A stretch of DNA of 64,000 nucleotides from Pacificitalea sp040119125 (GTDB lineage: Bacteria > Pseudomonadota > Alphaproteobacteria > Rhodobacterales > Rhodobacteraceae): positions 372,001 through 436,000 of the forward strand of contig JBEDTR010000017.1 in assembly GCA_040119125.1 (NCBI GenBank), given 5' to 3'. Made by a program: the position numbers and the translations under genes. The notes below the pieces were generated by a model that did not search any database, was not told the origin of the DNA, and worked only from the letters and a program-made list of their open reading frames with translations. Positions 15,808 through 24,091 of the stretch are shown piece by piece (positions within the stretch are counted from its first letter, which is position 1; each line of letters starts with the position of its first letter).

Positions 15808-16769
15808 ACGGCGGCTGCCTTGACCTGATCGATCATCGCCTGCGTTCCGCGCGAAAATTCGAGCGGCACAGGGAAAACCTCGCCATTGCGCACCGCACGA
15901 CCAAAGGCCTCGACCTGCAAGACGTAATGATTGCTGGTGGTGAAGCGATAAACTTCCGCGGTTTGCGCCGTGCGATGCAATTCGACCCGCGCCTCGCCGA
16001 ACACGGTCGGGTTGAATGGCGCCGTCATGCGGATCATCCCCGCATCCCCCTGGAATGTGACCTCTTGGCGCGGCGACAGACGGGTGGACACGGTGCCGCC
16101 ATAGCTGAAGCCGGGAAAATCCGCCCAGACCTGCACGAAAGTATCGACCTCGTTTTCGACCTTCCATCGGGCAATCACCGCTTCCGGCTCCAGCCCGGTG
16201 GCATAGCGCACGCCGCCGAACGCATAGACGCCAATATCGGGCAGCACCCCGCCGCCCGCATCGGCCCGATTGCGAATATTGCCGGGATCGGGGTTATTGA
16301 ACGAAAACGCCACATCCACATGCGACAAGGTCCCGATATCGCCTGCTGCCAGCATCTCGCGCACGCGGGTCCATTGCGGATGGTGCACGATCATGAAGGC
16401 TTCGGCGATGACCAGTCCCGTTTCATCGCGCAGCGCGATCAATTGGTCGATTTCGGGCGCGGTCATGGCGATGGGCTTTTCGCATAGAACATGCTTGCCC
16501 GCCCGCGCGGCTTTTTCCGCCCATTCCACATGCAGATGGTTGGGCAGCGGGATATAGATCGCGTCGATTTCCGGGTCGGCCAACAGGGCGTCGTAGCTGT
16601 CATGCACGCGCAATCCGGGGGCAAAAGCGCGAAACGGCTCGGCCTTGGCAGCGCTTGACGTCGCGATGGCGCTAAATTCAGCCCCTTCTGCGGCATGAAT
16701 GGCGCGCGCCATATGTTGCAACGCGAAATTGGCAGCGCCCAGCACGCCCCATCTGACAGGTTCGGACAT
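15798..16769 (-). CDS. Gfo/Idh/MocA family oxidoreductase
   Basis: A 323-residue NAD(P)-dependent dehydrogenase. The Rossmann start is RWGVLGAANFALQHMARAI; the family motif CEKPIAMTAPEIDQLI contains the catalytic Lys (EKP); HHPQWTRVREMLAAGDIGTLSHVDVAFSF and GGGVLPDIGVYAFGGVRYATG are typical. It resembles trans-1,2-dihydrobenzenediol dehydrogenase/1,5-anhydrofructose reductase relatives, but the substrate cannot be set. The ATG at 16769 is chosen because GAGGAG lies just upstream. The 3' end overlaps the convergent PleD-like gene by 10 bp, so the two stop codons interlock. Confidence 0.87.
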   Translation of the reverse strand: MSEPVRWGVLGAANFALQHMARAIHAAEGAEFSAIATSSAAKAEPFRAFAPGLRVHDSYDALLADPEIDAIYIPLPNHLHVEWAEKAARAGKHVLCEKPIAMTAPEIDQLIALRDETGLVIAEAFMIVHHPQWTRVREMLAAGDIGTLSHVDVAFSFNNPDPGNIRNRADAGGGVLPDIGVYAFGGVRYATGLEPEAVIARWKVENEVDTFVQVWADFPGFSYGGTVSTRLSPRQEVTFQGDAGMIRMTAPFNPTVFGEARVELHRTAQTAEVYRFTTSNHYVLQVEAFGRAVRNGEVFPVPLEFSRGTQAMIDQVKAAAVQI

Positions 16770-16828
16770 CACGGTCTCCTCGGTAGGAATGTTGTCGCCA
16801 CCATAGGGCCCCACGCTTGAATTGAAAC

Positions 16829-16866
16829 GGAAAACGCCGCCCCCATGACAGGGACGGCGTTCGAAA
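16829..16866 (-). terminator. Intrinsic terminator of rpoH
   Basis: On the minus strand AACGCCG-TCCC ... GGGG-CGGCGTT forms a 10-bp stem followed by TTTTCCGTTTC. It begins about 28 bp after the rpoH stop and separates rpoH from the oxidoreductase gene. Confidence 0.75.
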
Positions 16867-16893
16867 TCTCATTCAGAAGGGACCGGGCACCGA

Positions 16894-17793
16894 TCACGCA
16901 GGCTCCGGCACCATTCCCCGATCATGGGCCAGTTCGGTCATCCGCTTTTGCAGCTTCTCGAAGGCGCGCACCTCGATCTGACGGATGCGTTCGCGACTGA
17001 CGTCATATTCGCCGGACAGCTCCTCCAACGTCTTCGGGTCGTCCCGCAGGCGGCGCTGTTCAAGGATGTTTTTCTCACGATCGTTGAGCACATCCATCGC
17101 TTCGGTCAGCAATGTCAGGCGCACATTCATCTCGTCGCTTTCGGCGTAGGCTTCGGCCTGATCGCTGTCTTCGTCCTCAAGCCAATCTTGCCATTGCGTC
17201 GTGGTATCACCGTCCGAGCCCACAGTGGCGTTGAGCGACGCATCGCCCCCCGACATCCGCCGGTTCATCGAAATGACCTCGGCTTCGGTCACGTTCAGGT
17301 CGTTGGCGATCTGCTTGACGTTTTCGGGACGCAGGTCGCCTTCTTCCAGCGCGCCGATCCGGGCCTTGGCCTTGCGCAGGTTGAAAAACAGCTTCTTTTG
17401 CGCCGAAGTGGTCCCCAGTTTCACAAGGCTCCAGGACCGCAGGATATACTCCTGAATCGAGGCGCGGATCCACCACATCGCATAGGTCGCAAGGCGGAAC
17501 CCCTTCTCAGGGTCGAACCGCTTGACCGCTTGCATCAGGCCCACATTGGCCTCTGAGATCACCTCGGCCTGCGGAAGCCCGTAGCCCCGATAGCCCATCG
17601 CGATCTTGGCGGCGAGCCGCAGGTGACTGGTCACCATTTGATGCGCGGCGTCGGTGTCTTGATGATCCACCCAGCGTTTCGCCAGCATATATTCAGTTTC
17701 CGGCTCCAGCATCGGGAAGCGACGGATTTCCTGAAGATAGCGGTTCAGCCCGCCCTCTGGTGACGGTGCGGGAAGAATTCCGTAATTGGCCAT
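16894..17793 (-). CDS. rpoH: RNA polymerase heat-shock sigma factor RpoH (sigma-32)
   Basis: A 299-residue group 3 sigma factor. Region 2 is clear (AHQMVTSHLRLAAKIAMGYRGYGLP..DLI-equivalent EVISEANVGLMQAVKRFDPEKGFRLATYAMWWIRASIQEYIL), the RpoH box is QKKLFFNLRKAKARIG (residues ~130-145), and region 4.2 ends in VSRERIRQIEVRAFEKLQKRM. The ATG at 17793 (MANYGILPAP) is preceded by AAAGGGGGACC and is preferred over an upstream in-frame start. It lies 295 bp downstream of rluD on the same strand, the usual alphaproteobacterial order. The leader carries a promoter-like sequence and a perfect CTGAACCG/CGGTTCAG inverted repeat. It directs heat-shock genes, probably including lon at 21-23.5 kb. Confidence 0.95.
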   Translation of the reverse strand: MANYGILPAPSPEGGLNRYLQEIRRFPMLEPETEYMLAKRWVDHQDTDAAHQMVTSHLRLAAKIAMGYRGYGLPQAEVISEANVGLMQAVKRFDPEKGFRLATYAMWWIRASIQEYILRSWSLVKLGTTSAQKKLFFNLRKAKARIGALEEGDLRPENVKQIANDLNVTEAEVISMNRRMSGGDASLNATVGSDGDTTTQWQDWLEDEDSDQAEAYAESDEMNVRLTLLTEAMDVLNDREKNILEQRRLRDDPKTLEELSGEYDVSRERIRQIEVRAFEKLQKRMTELAHDRGMVPEPA

Positions 17794-17868
17794 GTCGGTC
17801 CCCCTTTCGCGGATTCCCAAAGCAGCGCCCCTCCGGGCCACCCTTCGGGCGAAGGTCTGTATGATTAA

Positions 17869-17886
17869 CTGAACCGAGCGGTTCAG
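17869..17886. promoter_or_regulatory. Perfect 8-8 inverted repeat in the rpoH leader (TetR-like operator or RNA hairpin)
   Basis: CTGAACCGAGCGGTTCAG has two perfect 8-bp arms around AG, 76 bp ahead of the rpoH start codon. The shape (GAACCG-x-CGGTTC) is common for TetR-family operators. It lies downstream of the promoter-like sequence at 17917-17945, so a road-block repressor or a leader RNA hairpin are both possible. Confidence 0.45.
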
Positions 17887-17916
17887 GTTCCCGGCGTTCG
17901 CCCCGGTTCATGCTGT

Positions 17917-17945
17917 GATATGGGCATGAGAGTGTAAAATGACAA
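17917..17945 (-). promoter_or_regulatory. rpoH: Candidate rpoH promoter
   Basis: Reading the minus strand, TTGTCA (17945-17940) is followed after 17 bp by CATATC (17922-17917) within GCCCATATC. The hexamers fit a housekeeping promoter moderately; the CCCATAT block also resembles a heat-shock -10 element, so dual or autogenous control is possible. It lies about 125 bp upstream of the rpoH start. Confidence 0.4.
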
Positions 17946-18088
17946 TTAATGTGACGGTGTTTCACATGGCCGTGACGCGCACAGCCAGCCCGCCGTTTGC
18001 GCACCATGCCCGGATTGGCGGCGCGACTGGGTGCGCAAAGCGGCATTTCGGCCGCCTGTCAGGCCCACGCGGGCCCAAGCCCCCCGCG

Positions 18089-19126
18089 TCACTGACCCGC
18101 GCGCAGCGCCGCCAGAAGGTCTTGAATATCCTGCGGCAGCGGCGCCTCGAACCGCATCCATTCACCGCTTACAGGATGCACGAATCCCAGCGTCGCCGCA
18201 TGCAGCGCCTGACGCGGAAACGCCGATAGCGCGGCGGCGGCGGCCTCGCCCAGCGCCTTGGCCGAAGGCTTGCGCTGCCCGCCATAGGTCGGATCACCGA
18301 TCAGCCCATGCCCGCAATGCGCCAGATGCACGCGGATCTGATGGGTGCGCCCGGTCTCTAGCCGACATTCCACCAGCCCGGCCCCCACCGGATCGCCGAA
18401 CCTCTCAACGACGGTGACACGGGTGACCGCATGGCGGCCCGCGTTGAACAAAACAGCCTGTTTTTGCCGATCCGTGCGATGCCGGGCAAGCCCGGTGGTG
18501 ATCTTGATCACGCTGCCCGGCTCGAACGACACGCCGCGCTGACCGCGCAGGCGAGGATCGGCAGGGTCAGGCGCGCGATGGGTGACCGCCCGGTAAAGCC
18601 GCTCGGCGCTGTGTTTTTCGAACTGGGCGGCCAGCCCATGATGGGCCGCGTCGCTTTTGGCCACGACCAGCAGACCCGACGTGTCCTTGTCGATCCGATG
18701 CACGATGCCGGGGCGCTTCTCCCCGCCGATGCCGGACAGATTGCCGTCGAAATGGTGCAGCAGCGCATTGACCAGCGTGCCGGACGGCGTGCCCGGCGCA
18801 GGATGGGTGACCATGCCCGCAGGCTTGTTCACCACGACCAGCGCATCGTCTTCATACACAATATCAAGCGCGATCGCCTCGGGGCGGGTTTTCACATCCG
18901 CCGCAGGCGGCAGCGTGATCGCGATCACCTCGCCCTCGACCACCCGCGCCCGCGGATCGCTGACCACCACACCGCCGCGCGCCACCTGACCTTCGGCGAT
19001 CAGACGCGCCAGCCGCGACCGGCTCAGCGCCGCGCTCTCTGGCACATCGCGGGCCAGTGCCTTATCAAGACGGGACGGCGGGTCGGGAGCGATCTCGACC
19101 TCGATCAAGCGGGACGCGTCGGACAT
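18089..19126 (-). CDS. rluD: RluA/RluD family 23S rRNA pseudouridine synthase
   Basis: A 345-residue enzyme with an N-terminal S4 RNA-binding domain (SRLDKALARDV... LSRSRLARLIAEGQVARGG, residues ~18-50) and a RluA-type catalytic domain. The catalytic motif is GIVHRIDKDTSGLLVVAKSD (Asp in HRIDKDT), with VVNKPAGMVTHPAPG upstream and LETGRTHQIRVHLAHCGHGLIGDPTYG downstream. The product modifies large-subunit rRNA uridines, most likely positions 1911/1915/1917 as for RluD. Upstream neighbour of rpoH on the same strand, an order conserved in the class. Its ATG faces the divergent DUF6476 gene with almost no gap, so their promoters must overlap the coding starts. Confidence 0.9.
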   Translation of the reverse strand: MSDASRLIEVEIAPDPPSRLDKALARDVPESAALSRSRLARLIAEGQVARGGVVVSDPRARVVEGEVIAITLPPAADVKTRPEAIALDIVYEDDALVVVNKPAGMVTHPAPGTPSGTLVNALLHHFDGNLSGIGGEKRPGIVHRIDKDTSGLLVVAKSDAAHHGLAAQFEKHSAERLYRAVTHRAPDPADPRLRGQRGVSFEPGSVIKITTGLARHRTDRQKQAVLFNAGRHAVTRVTVVERFGDPVGAGLVECRLETGRTHQIRVHLAHCGHGLIGDPTYGGQRKPSAKALGEAAAAALSAFPRQALHAATLGFVHPVSGEWMRFEAPLPQDIQDLLAALRAGQ

Positions 19127-19145
19127 GCAGGAACCTTCCTCTCAG

Positions 19146-19469
19146 ATGGCGGATACGGCGGCGCTCCCGGCGAGCCTGCGCCTGTTGAAAGGGCTGGTGA
19201 TCGCCCTGCTTGCGGTGATGATCCTCGGGATCGGGACCATTACGGTGGTCCTTATCATCCGCCTGACCGCGCCCGCCAGCCCAGATGCACCCAATGCGGC
19301 GGCGCGCCTGCCCGCGAATATCTCTCTGCCCGCAAATAGCCGGGCCGCTGCCGTGACATTCGGAGAGGGATGGATCGCGGTGGTCACCTCCGACAACCGC
19401 ATCCTCATCTATGACGCCGAAAGCGGCGCGCTACGTCAGGCTATCGCCATCGACGGACCAGCGCGCTGA
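19146..19469 (+). CDS. DUF6476 family single-span membrane protein
   Basis: A 107-residue protein with one transmembrane helix near residues 14-38 (LRLLKGLVIALLAVMILGIGTITVVLIIRL) followed by a periplasmic portion ending in WIAVVTSDNRILIYDAESGALRQAIAI, which resembles a small beta-blade. This is the DUF6476 pattern of Rhodobacterales, found next to rluD. Function unknown. I chose the ATG at 19146; an alternative in-frame ATG at 19125 would make 114 residues and overlap the divergent rluD start by two bases. Confidence 0.78.
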   Translation: MADTAALPASLRLLKGLVIALLAVMILGIGTITVVLIIRLTAPASPDAPNAAARLPANISLPANSRAAAVTFGEGWIAVVTSDNRILIYDAESGALRQAIAIDGPAR

Positions 19470-19520
19470 ACCGCCGATCATGACAGCAGACTACTAAAAA
19501 ACTGGAACGTCGGGGAATAA

Positions 19521-19595
19521 TGGTGGGTGATAAGAGATTTGAACTCCTGACATCTTCGATGTGAACGAAGCGCTCTACCACTGAGCTAATCACCC
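19521..19595 (-). tRNA. tRNA-Val (anticodon CAC)
   Basis: The minus strand folds into a full tRNA: acceptor GGGTGAT pairs with ATCACCC, encoded CCA at 19521-19523, D arm AGCTCAGTGGTAGAGC, anticodon stem CTTCG/CGAAG enclosing TTCACAT (anticodon CAC, reading GUG), and T arm with GTTCAAATC. It stands alone between DUF6476 and the HU-like gene. Confidence 0.94.
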
Positions 19596-19736
19596 TGTGG
19601 CGAGCGATTTAGCGATCTTGGCCGGGCTGTGCAAGACCCGTTCTGCAGGAAATTCGCCTCACCCAATCGGGCGGGATCGTCTGGGGGAGAGGGGGCCAAG
19701 GTCGCACCCCGCCCCCTGCCCGTCCCTCAACGTCCG

Positions 19737-20144
19737 TTAATCTTCGTCCGCCTTGCCCTCTGCCGCATCCTCCGGGGTCTGCGCGATGGGATCGCCCTTC
19801 GCGGCACCGGTGCGGCGGATGCGGGCGGTCAGCACTTCGCCATTGGCCAGCGGCTTGCGGCGCGTCAGCTTGACCTTGCCCAAGGGCGGCAGCACCAGCT
19901 CCTCGCCATTGTCGAGCGCCTGCCCCAGCACCTCGAGCATCGCTTCGACCACGGGCTTCACATCCCGCTTCTTGCCGCCGGAGCGTTCCACCACCCGGTC
20001 AATAAGCGCGGGCTTCTTCAATTCCGGCCCAGCCACCACAGGCTCGGCGGACACAACGGTCACGTCAGGCGCGGCGACGGGCGTCTTGGCCTCGCGCACG
20101 GGGTCGGATTTGGTCTCGGGGGTCTTCTTGGGGCGGGTCGCCAT
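19737..20144 (-). CDS. HU/IHF-like DNA-binding protein with long N-terminal tail
   Basis: A 135-residue basic protein. Residues ~40-110 match a shortened HU fold: ALIDRVVERSGGKKRDVKPVVEAMLEVLGQALDNGEELVLPPLGKVKLTRRKPLANGEVLTARIRR. The N-terminal ~40 residues are a Thr/Pro/Ala/Lys-rich disordered tail and the C-terminus is acidic (EDAAEGKADED). Such variant HU proteins are common just downstream of lon in Rhodobacterales, as here with a lipoprotein inserted between. It probably binds DNA as a dimer in the nucleoid; the beta-arm that wraps DNA looks shorter than in HU. Start at ATG 20144 (MATRPKK); two residues more are possible at 20150. Confidence 0.8.
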   Translation of the reverse strand: MATRPKKTPETKSDPVREAKTPVAAPDVTVVSAEPVVAGPELKKPALIDRVVERSGGKKRDVKPVVEAMLEVLGQALDNGEELVLPPLGKVKLTRRKPLANGEVLTARIRRTGAAKGDPIAQTPEDAAEGKADED

Positions 20145-20444
20145 CTGCATCCTCGCGGGGTTGGAGCAATCTGGCTGGAGGCTAACAACAGGCCGGGCGG
20201 TGTGAAAGCGGAGTTTGCGCGCGCCATTAAATCTTCCACACGCTCACCAGGCCATACTTCGGATTGTCGGGCATTAAGGCATCGCAGGGATAGATCATTC
20301 AAAGCGACCGTCTTTTATCACCAGCCCTGCTTTATTATCACAAGCCTTCCACAATGCGGACTACAGTCATCAATATGCCACACGGAACGCAATATTAAAA
20401 AAAGACGTCGATTGAAATGCTGACACCGCGCTTTCAGCAGGGCT

Positions 20445-20864
20445 ATGAAAATGGCCTCGGACAATGAAATGAAGGAACGAGTTTTGAATTTTAAAATGCT
20501 AGTCGCTGCCGGCTCCATCGCAATTCTTGCTGGCTGCGCAACTACCGAAGTTCAGCCACTTACTAAGTCCAGCTTTAAGGTTTCCACCCGCGCCGCGCCT
20601 GCGTGCGGAGCGGCAGGTGCGCGCAACGTTGCCTTCCGCACAGCTGCTGTCGAAGTGATCCGGCGCGGTTACGATCTCTTTATCATCAAAGGCGATACAA
20701 CAGGCTACGACGGTTGGTCCGGTGTCAACCAACAGGGCATGGTCGTACAGCTGATTGCCCCCAATTCAAGTGCTGCCCGCGACGCATTGTCTGCCCGCGA
20801 AACGCTAGGCGCTGATTGGCAAACGGCTGTAAAAGACGGAACGCCGGTCACCTGCACCAACTAA
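20445..20864 (+). CDS. Small lipoprotein of unknown function
   Basis: A protein of up to 139 residues. The lipoprotein signal is ERVLNFKMLVAAGSIAILAGCATTEV with lipobox LAGC. The mature domain reads ACGAAGARNVAFRTAAVEVIRRGYDLFIIKGDTTGYDGWSG, ending in VTCTN, with two cysteines that could pair in the periplasm. The 'A..VEVIRRGYDLFII' pattern recurs in small accessory lipoproteins, but I cannot name a family. The ATG at 20445 has an AGGG element; ATG 20469 (MKERVLNFK) gives a more typical signal peptide. Base composition is clearly less GC-rich than the flanks, and tRNA-Val is ~850 bp away. Confidence 0.72.
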   Translation: MKMASDNEMKERVLNFKMLVAAGSIAILAGCATTEVQPLTKSSFKVSTRAAPACGAAGARNVAFRTAAVEVIRRGYDLFIIKGDTTGYDGWSGVNQQGMVVQLIAPNSSAARDALSARETLGADWQTAVKDGTPVTCTN

Positions 20865-21011
20865 AAACTTCGCTTTTTAAATTACGCGCCTGCCGCCAGT
20901 GACAAACAGAATTTCTTGCGTAAGCGGGGAAATTGAGAATGGATCGAATGAGCGGCAGCCACACATTCCGACGGAATAGTGATGGTCGAAATTAGATCAC
21001 TGTATCTCTAA

Positions 21012-21045
21012 CAAAAAAGCCCCCCGCAGTGCGGGGGGCTTTCTA
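21012..21045 (-). terminator. Intrinsic terminator of lon (bidirectional)
   Basis: GCCCCCCGCAGTGCGGGGGGC forms an 8-9 bp all-GC stem. On the minus strand it is followed by a T-run (comes from AAAAAA at 21013-21018), 18 bp after the lon stop. On the plus strand TTTCT follows, so it may also stop the lipoprotein transcript. Confidence 0.9.
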
Positions 21046-21062
21046 TTGTCAGAGCGGCGCCC

Positions 21063-23480
21063 TTAATGCGCGGGGCCGACACCGTGTTGGCTGTCGCGGC
21101 GGCTGGCCGCCAGCGTGGCCTGTGCGGCGGCTTCCTCGGCGGCCTCGTCCCATTCGATGGGCTCCGGCTTGCGCACCAGCGCGTGTTCCAGCACTTCGCG
21201 AACGTGGCTGACCGGGATGATGGTCAGGCCAGCCTTCACGTTATCGGGGATCTCCGGCAGATCCTTCTCGTTTTCCTGCGGGATCAGCACCGTCTTGATG
21301 CCACCGCGCAGGGCCGCGAGCAGTTTCTCCTTCAGCCCGCCGATGGGCATGGCATTGCCGCGCAGGGACACTTCGCCGGTCATGGCGATATCCTTGCGGA
21401 TCGGGATCTGGGTCAGCACCGACACGATTGAGGTCACCATCGCCAGACCGGCTGAAGGCCCGTCTTTCGGCGTTGCGCCATCGGGCACGTGGACGTGGAT
21501 GTCCATCGTGTCAAAGCGCGGCGGCTTCACCCCAATCGTCGGCGCGATCGAGCGCACATAGCTCGACGCCGCATCGATGGATTCCTTCATCACATCGCCC
21601 AGCTTGCCGGTGGTCTTCATCCGACCCTTGCCCGGCAGACGCAGGGCTTCGATCTGAAGCAGATCCCCGCCAACGGAGGTCCAGGCCAGCCCCGTCACCA
21701 CGCCGATCTGGTCTTCTTTCTCGGCCAGACCGTAGCGATAGCGCGGCACGCCCAGCATATCCTCAAGGATTTCGGGCGCCACCTCGACGGCTTCGGCCTC
21801 TTTCTTGACGATCCGGGTCACCGCTTTCCGGGCCAGCTTCGCGATCTCACGCTCAAGGTTCCGCACGCCCGCTTCGCGGGTATAGGTGCGGATCATCTCC
21901 ATCAGCGCCTCATCGGACAGCGAGAATTCCTTCTTGCGCAGCCCGTGATTGGCAATCTGCTTGGGCAGCAGGTGCCGTTTCGCGATCTCGAGCTTCTCAT
22001 CCTCGGTGTAACCCGCAAGGCTGATGATTTCCATCCGGTCCAGAAGCGGCCCCGGCATGTTGTAGCTGTTGGCCGTGGTCAGGAACATCACGTCCGAGAG
22101 GTCATATTCGACCTCCAGATAGTGATCGACGAAGGTCGCGTTCTGCTCGGGATCGAGCACCTCAAGCATCGCGCTGGCCGGATCGCCGCGGAAATCCTGC
22201 CCCATCTTGTCGATTTCATCGAGCAGGATCAGCGGGTTCGTCGTCTTGGCCTTTTTCAGCGCTTGGATGATCTTGCCGGGCATGGAGCCGATATAGGTCC
22301 GGCGGTGACCGCGGATCTCGGATTCGTCGCGCACACCGCCAAGGCTGATGCGGATGAATTCACGGCCCGTGGCCTTCGCGACCGACTTGCCCAGCGAAGT
22401 CTTACCCACACCCGGAGGGCCGACAAGGCACATGATCGGGCCTTTCAGCTTCTTCGAGCGCTGCTGCACGGCGAGATATTCGACGATGCGTTCCTTGACC
22501 TTTTCAAGGCTGTAGTGATCGTCGTCGAGCACCTTCTGCGCGCGGGTCAGATCCTTTTTGACGCGGGATTTATTGCCCCACGGGATCGACAGCATCCAGT
22601 CGAGGTAGTTGCGCACGACGGTCGCCTCGGCGCTCATCGGGCTCATGTTCTTGAGCTTCTTGACCTCGGCGTCGGCCTTTTCGCGCGCTTCTTTCGACAG
22701 CTTGGTGTCGGCGATCTTCTGCTCCAGCTCGGCGACCTCGTTCTGGCCGTCTTCGCCGTCGCCCAGTTCCTTCTGGATCGCCTTCATCTGTTCGTTCAGA
22801 TAATATTCGCGCTGGGTGCGCTCCATCTGGCTTTTGACGCGGGTCTTGATCTTCTTCTCGACCTGCAGGACCGACATTTCGCCCTGCATCAGCGCATAGA
22901 CTTTCTCCATGCGCTCCGCGACCGAAAGGGTCTCCAGAAGCTCCTGCTTCTGGCCCACTTCGATGCCCAGATGCCCGGATACGAGGTCAGCAAGCTTCGG
23001 CGCGTCGCGGGTCTCGGACACGGCGGCAAGCGCTTCTTCGGGGACGTTTTTCTTGACCTTGGCGTAGCGCTCGAACTCTTCGGCGACCGACCGGGTCAGC
23101 GCCTCGATCGTGTCGGCATCGCCCAATTCCTCATCGACCGGCTCGGCGCTGGCCTCAAAGAAGGAGTCATTTTCGATAAAGCCGGTGATGCGCACACGCT
23201 GCCGCCCCTCGACCAGCACCTTCACGGTGCCATCGGGCAGTTTCAGCAGTTGCAGCACATTGGCCAGCACGCCGGCCTTATAGATGCCGTCGGGGGTGGG
23301 GTCGTCGATGGAGGGATCGATCTGGCTCGACAGCAGGATCTGCTTGTCGTCCTTCATCACTTCCTCAAGCGCGCGCACGGATTTGTCGCGGCCCACGAAA
23401 AGCGGCACGATCATATGGGGGAAGACCACGATATCGCGCAGCGGCAACACCGGGTAGCTGTGGCTCAGGGGCTCGTTCAT
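21063..23480 (-). CDS. lon: ATP-dependent protease Lon
   Basis: An 805-residue LonA protease. Order: N-terminal substrate-binding domain (YPVLPLRDIVVFPHMIVPLFVGRDKSV), coiled-coil region, AAA+ module with Walker A GPPGVGKTSLGKSVA (residues ~355-370) and Walker B PLILLDEIDKMG, and a C-terminal Ser-Lys protease domain with the catalytic PKDGPSAGLAMVTSIVS and a Lys in GGLKEKLLAALRGG. Length is normal. It degrades misfolded and regulatory proteins in the cytoplasm. The C-terminal tail ends in Ala/Gln-rich AAEEAAAQATLAASRRDSQHG. Single gene with its own terminator; rpoH is nearby, so heat induction is expected, but I did not find a convincing heat-shock promoter upstream. Confidence 0.97.
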   Translation of the reverse strand: MNEPLSHSYPVLPLRDIVVFPHMIVPLFVGRDKSVRALEEVMKDDKQILLSSQIDPSIDDPTPDGIYKAGVLANVLQLLKLPDGTVKVLVEGRQRVRITGFIENDSFFEASAEPVDEELGDADTIEALTRSVAEEFERYAKVKKNVPEEALAAVSETRDAPKLADLVSGHLGIEVGQKQELLETLSVAERMEKVYALMQGEMSVLQVEKKIKTRVKSQMERTQREYYLNEQMKAIQKELGDGEDGQNEVAELEQKIADTKLSKEAREKADAEVKKLKNMSPMSAEATVVRNYLDWMLSIPWGNKSRVKKDLTRAQKVLDDDHYSLEKVKERIVEYLAVQQRSKKLKGPIMCLVGPPGVGKTSLGKSVAKATGREFIRISLGGVRDESEIRGHRRTYIGSMPGKIIQALKKAKTTNPLILLDEIDKMGQDFRGDPASAMLEVLDPEQNATFVDHYLEVEYDLSDVMFLTTANSYNMPGPLLDRMEIISLAGYTEDEKLEIAKRHLLPKQIANHGLRKKEFSLSDEALMEMIRTYTREAGVRNLEREIAKLARKAVTRIVKKEAEAVEVAPEILEDMLGVPRYRYGLAEKEDQIGVVTGLAWTSVGGDLLQIEALRLPGKGRMKTTGKLGDVMKESIDAASSYVRSIAPTIGVKPPRFDTMDIHVHVPDGATPKDGPSAGLAMVTSIVSVLTQIPIRKDIAMTGEVSLRGNAMPIGGLKEKLLAALRGGIKTVLIPQENEKDLPEIPDNVKAGLTIIPVSHVREVLEHALVRKPEPIEWDEAAEEAAAQATLAASRRDSQHGVGPAH

Positions 23481-24039
23481 TGTCTTTCCTCTTGTGCAAG
23501 AGGGCGCAGGCCCCGACTGGCGGCAACCATGTGGCCCTCTCCGGACTGATCAACATTTGGGGGTTGCGCCCCCCGTCGTCAACCAGAGCCCGGCTGCGGG
23601 ATTTCATCAAGTTTGCCGCAGCGCGGGACCGGGCACAAGGCGGCAAGGCGCGCGCGGGGCGGCACAGGCGGCTGGGGGAGCGGCAGCTGGCACAGCAGTG
23701 CAAGCCGCTGGGAGGAAGGAGTGGCTTTCGCACCGGGCGCTTAGCCGCCAACAGCGCGCGGGCGCGTTCGGACGTGCGCGAATGACAGGCTGACGTGGCG
23801 TTAGACCTTCGACCACAGAGCGCAGAACACGGGTTCGACGCGGGAGTCTGCCCGCATGGATCATCTGCTGAACGACGCGGATGGGAAGTGCTCAAAAGGC
23901 CTGCAAAACCCTCTCAAGCGCCCCTCGGGGCGGTTTTCGACGGAAATACCGGCAGTATTACAGCAGCATAGCCAAAGCTTACCCATGGGTAACATGCGAA
24001 TTAGAGGCACAACCGGCCATCCGCGCCCCGCCAGAATGC
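23481..24039. other. Long intergenic region upstream of lon; possible structured transcript
   Basis: About 560 bp without a supported gene. Short open frames here lack ribosome sites and recognisable sequence. Two hairpins occur on the plus strand: GCGGG-AGTCTG-CCCGC at 23840-23855 and CGCCC-CTCG-GGGCG at 23919-23932 followed by GTTTTC, a terminator-like 3' end with no gene in front of it. A less GC-rich stretch lies around 23940-24010. A small RNA ending near 23937 is possible but unproven. The lon promoter should be within 23481-23650 on the minus strand; TTGACG at about 23575 has only a weak partner -10. Confidence 0.35.
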
Positions 24040-24072
24040 AAAAGCCCGCCCGCAGTGCGGACGGGCTTCGCG
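24040..24072 (-). terminator. Intrinsic terminator of the old yellow enzyme gene
   Basis: GCCCGCCCGCAGTGCGGACGGGC forms a stem with one mismatch, and on the minus strand it is followed by TTTTGCATT. It lies about 20 bp past the oxidoreductase stop codon. Confidence 0.75.
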
Positions 24073-24091
24073 GATGTCGGACTAGCGGCCC

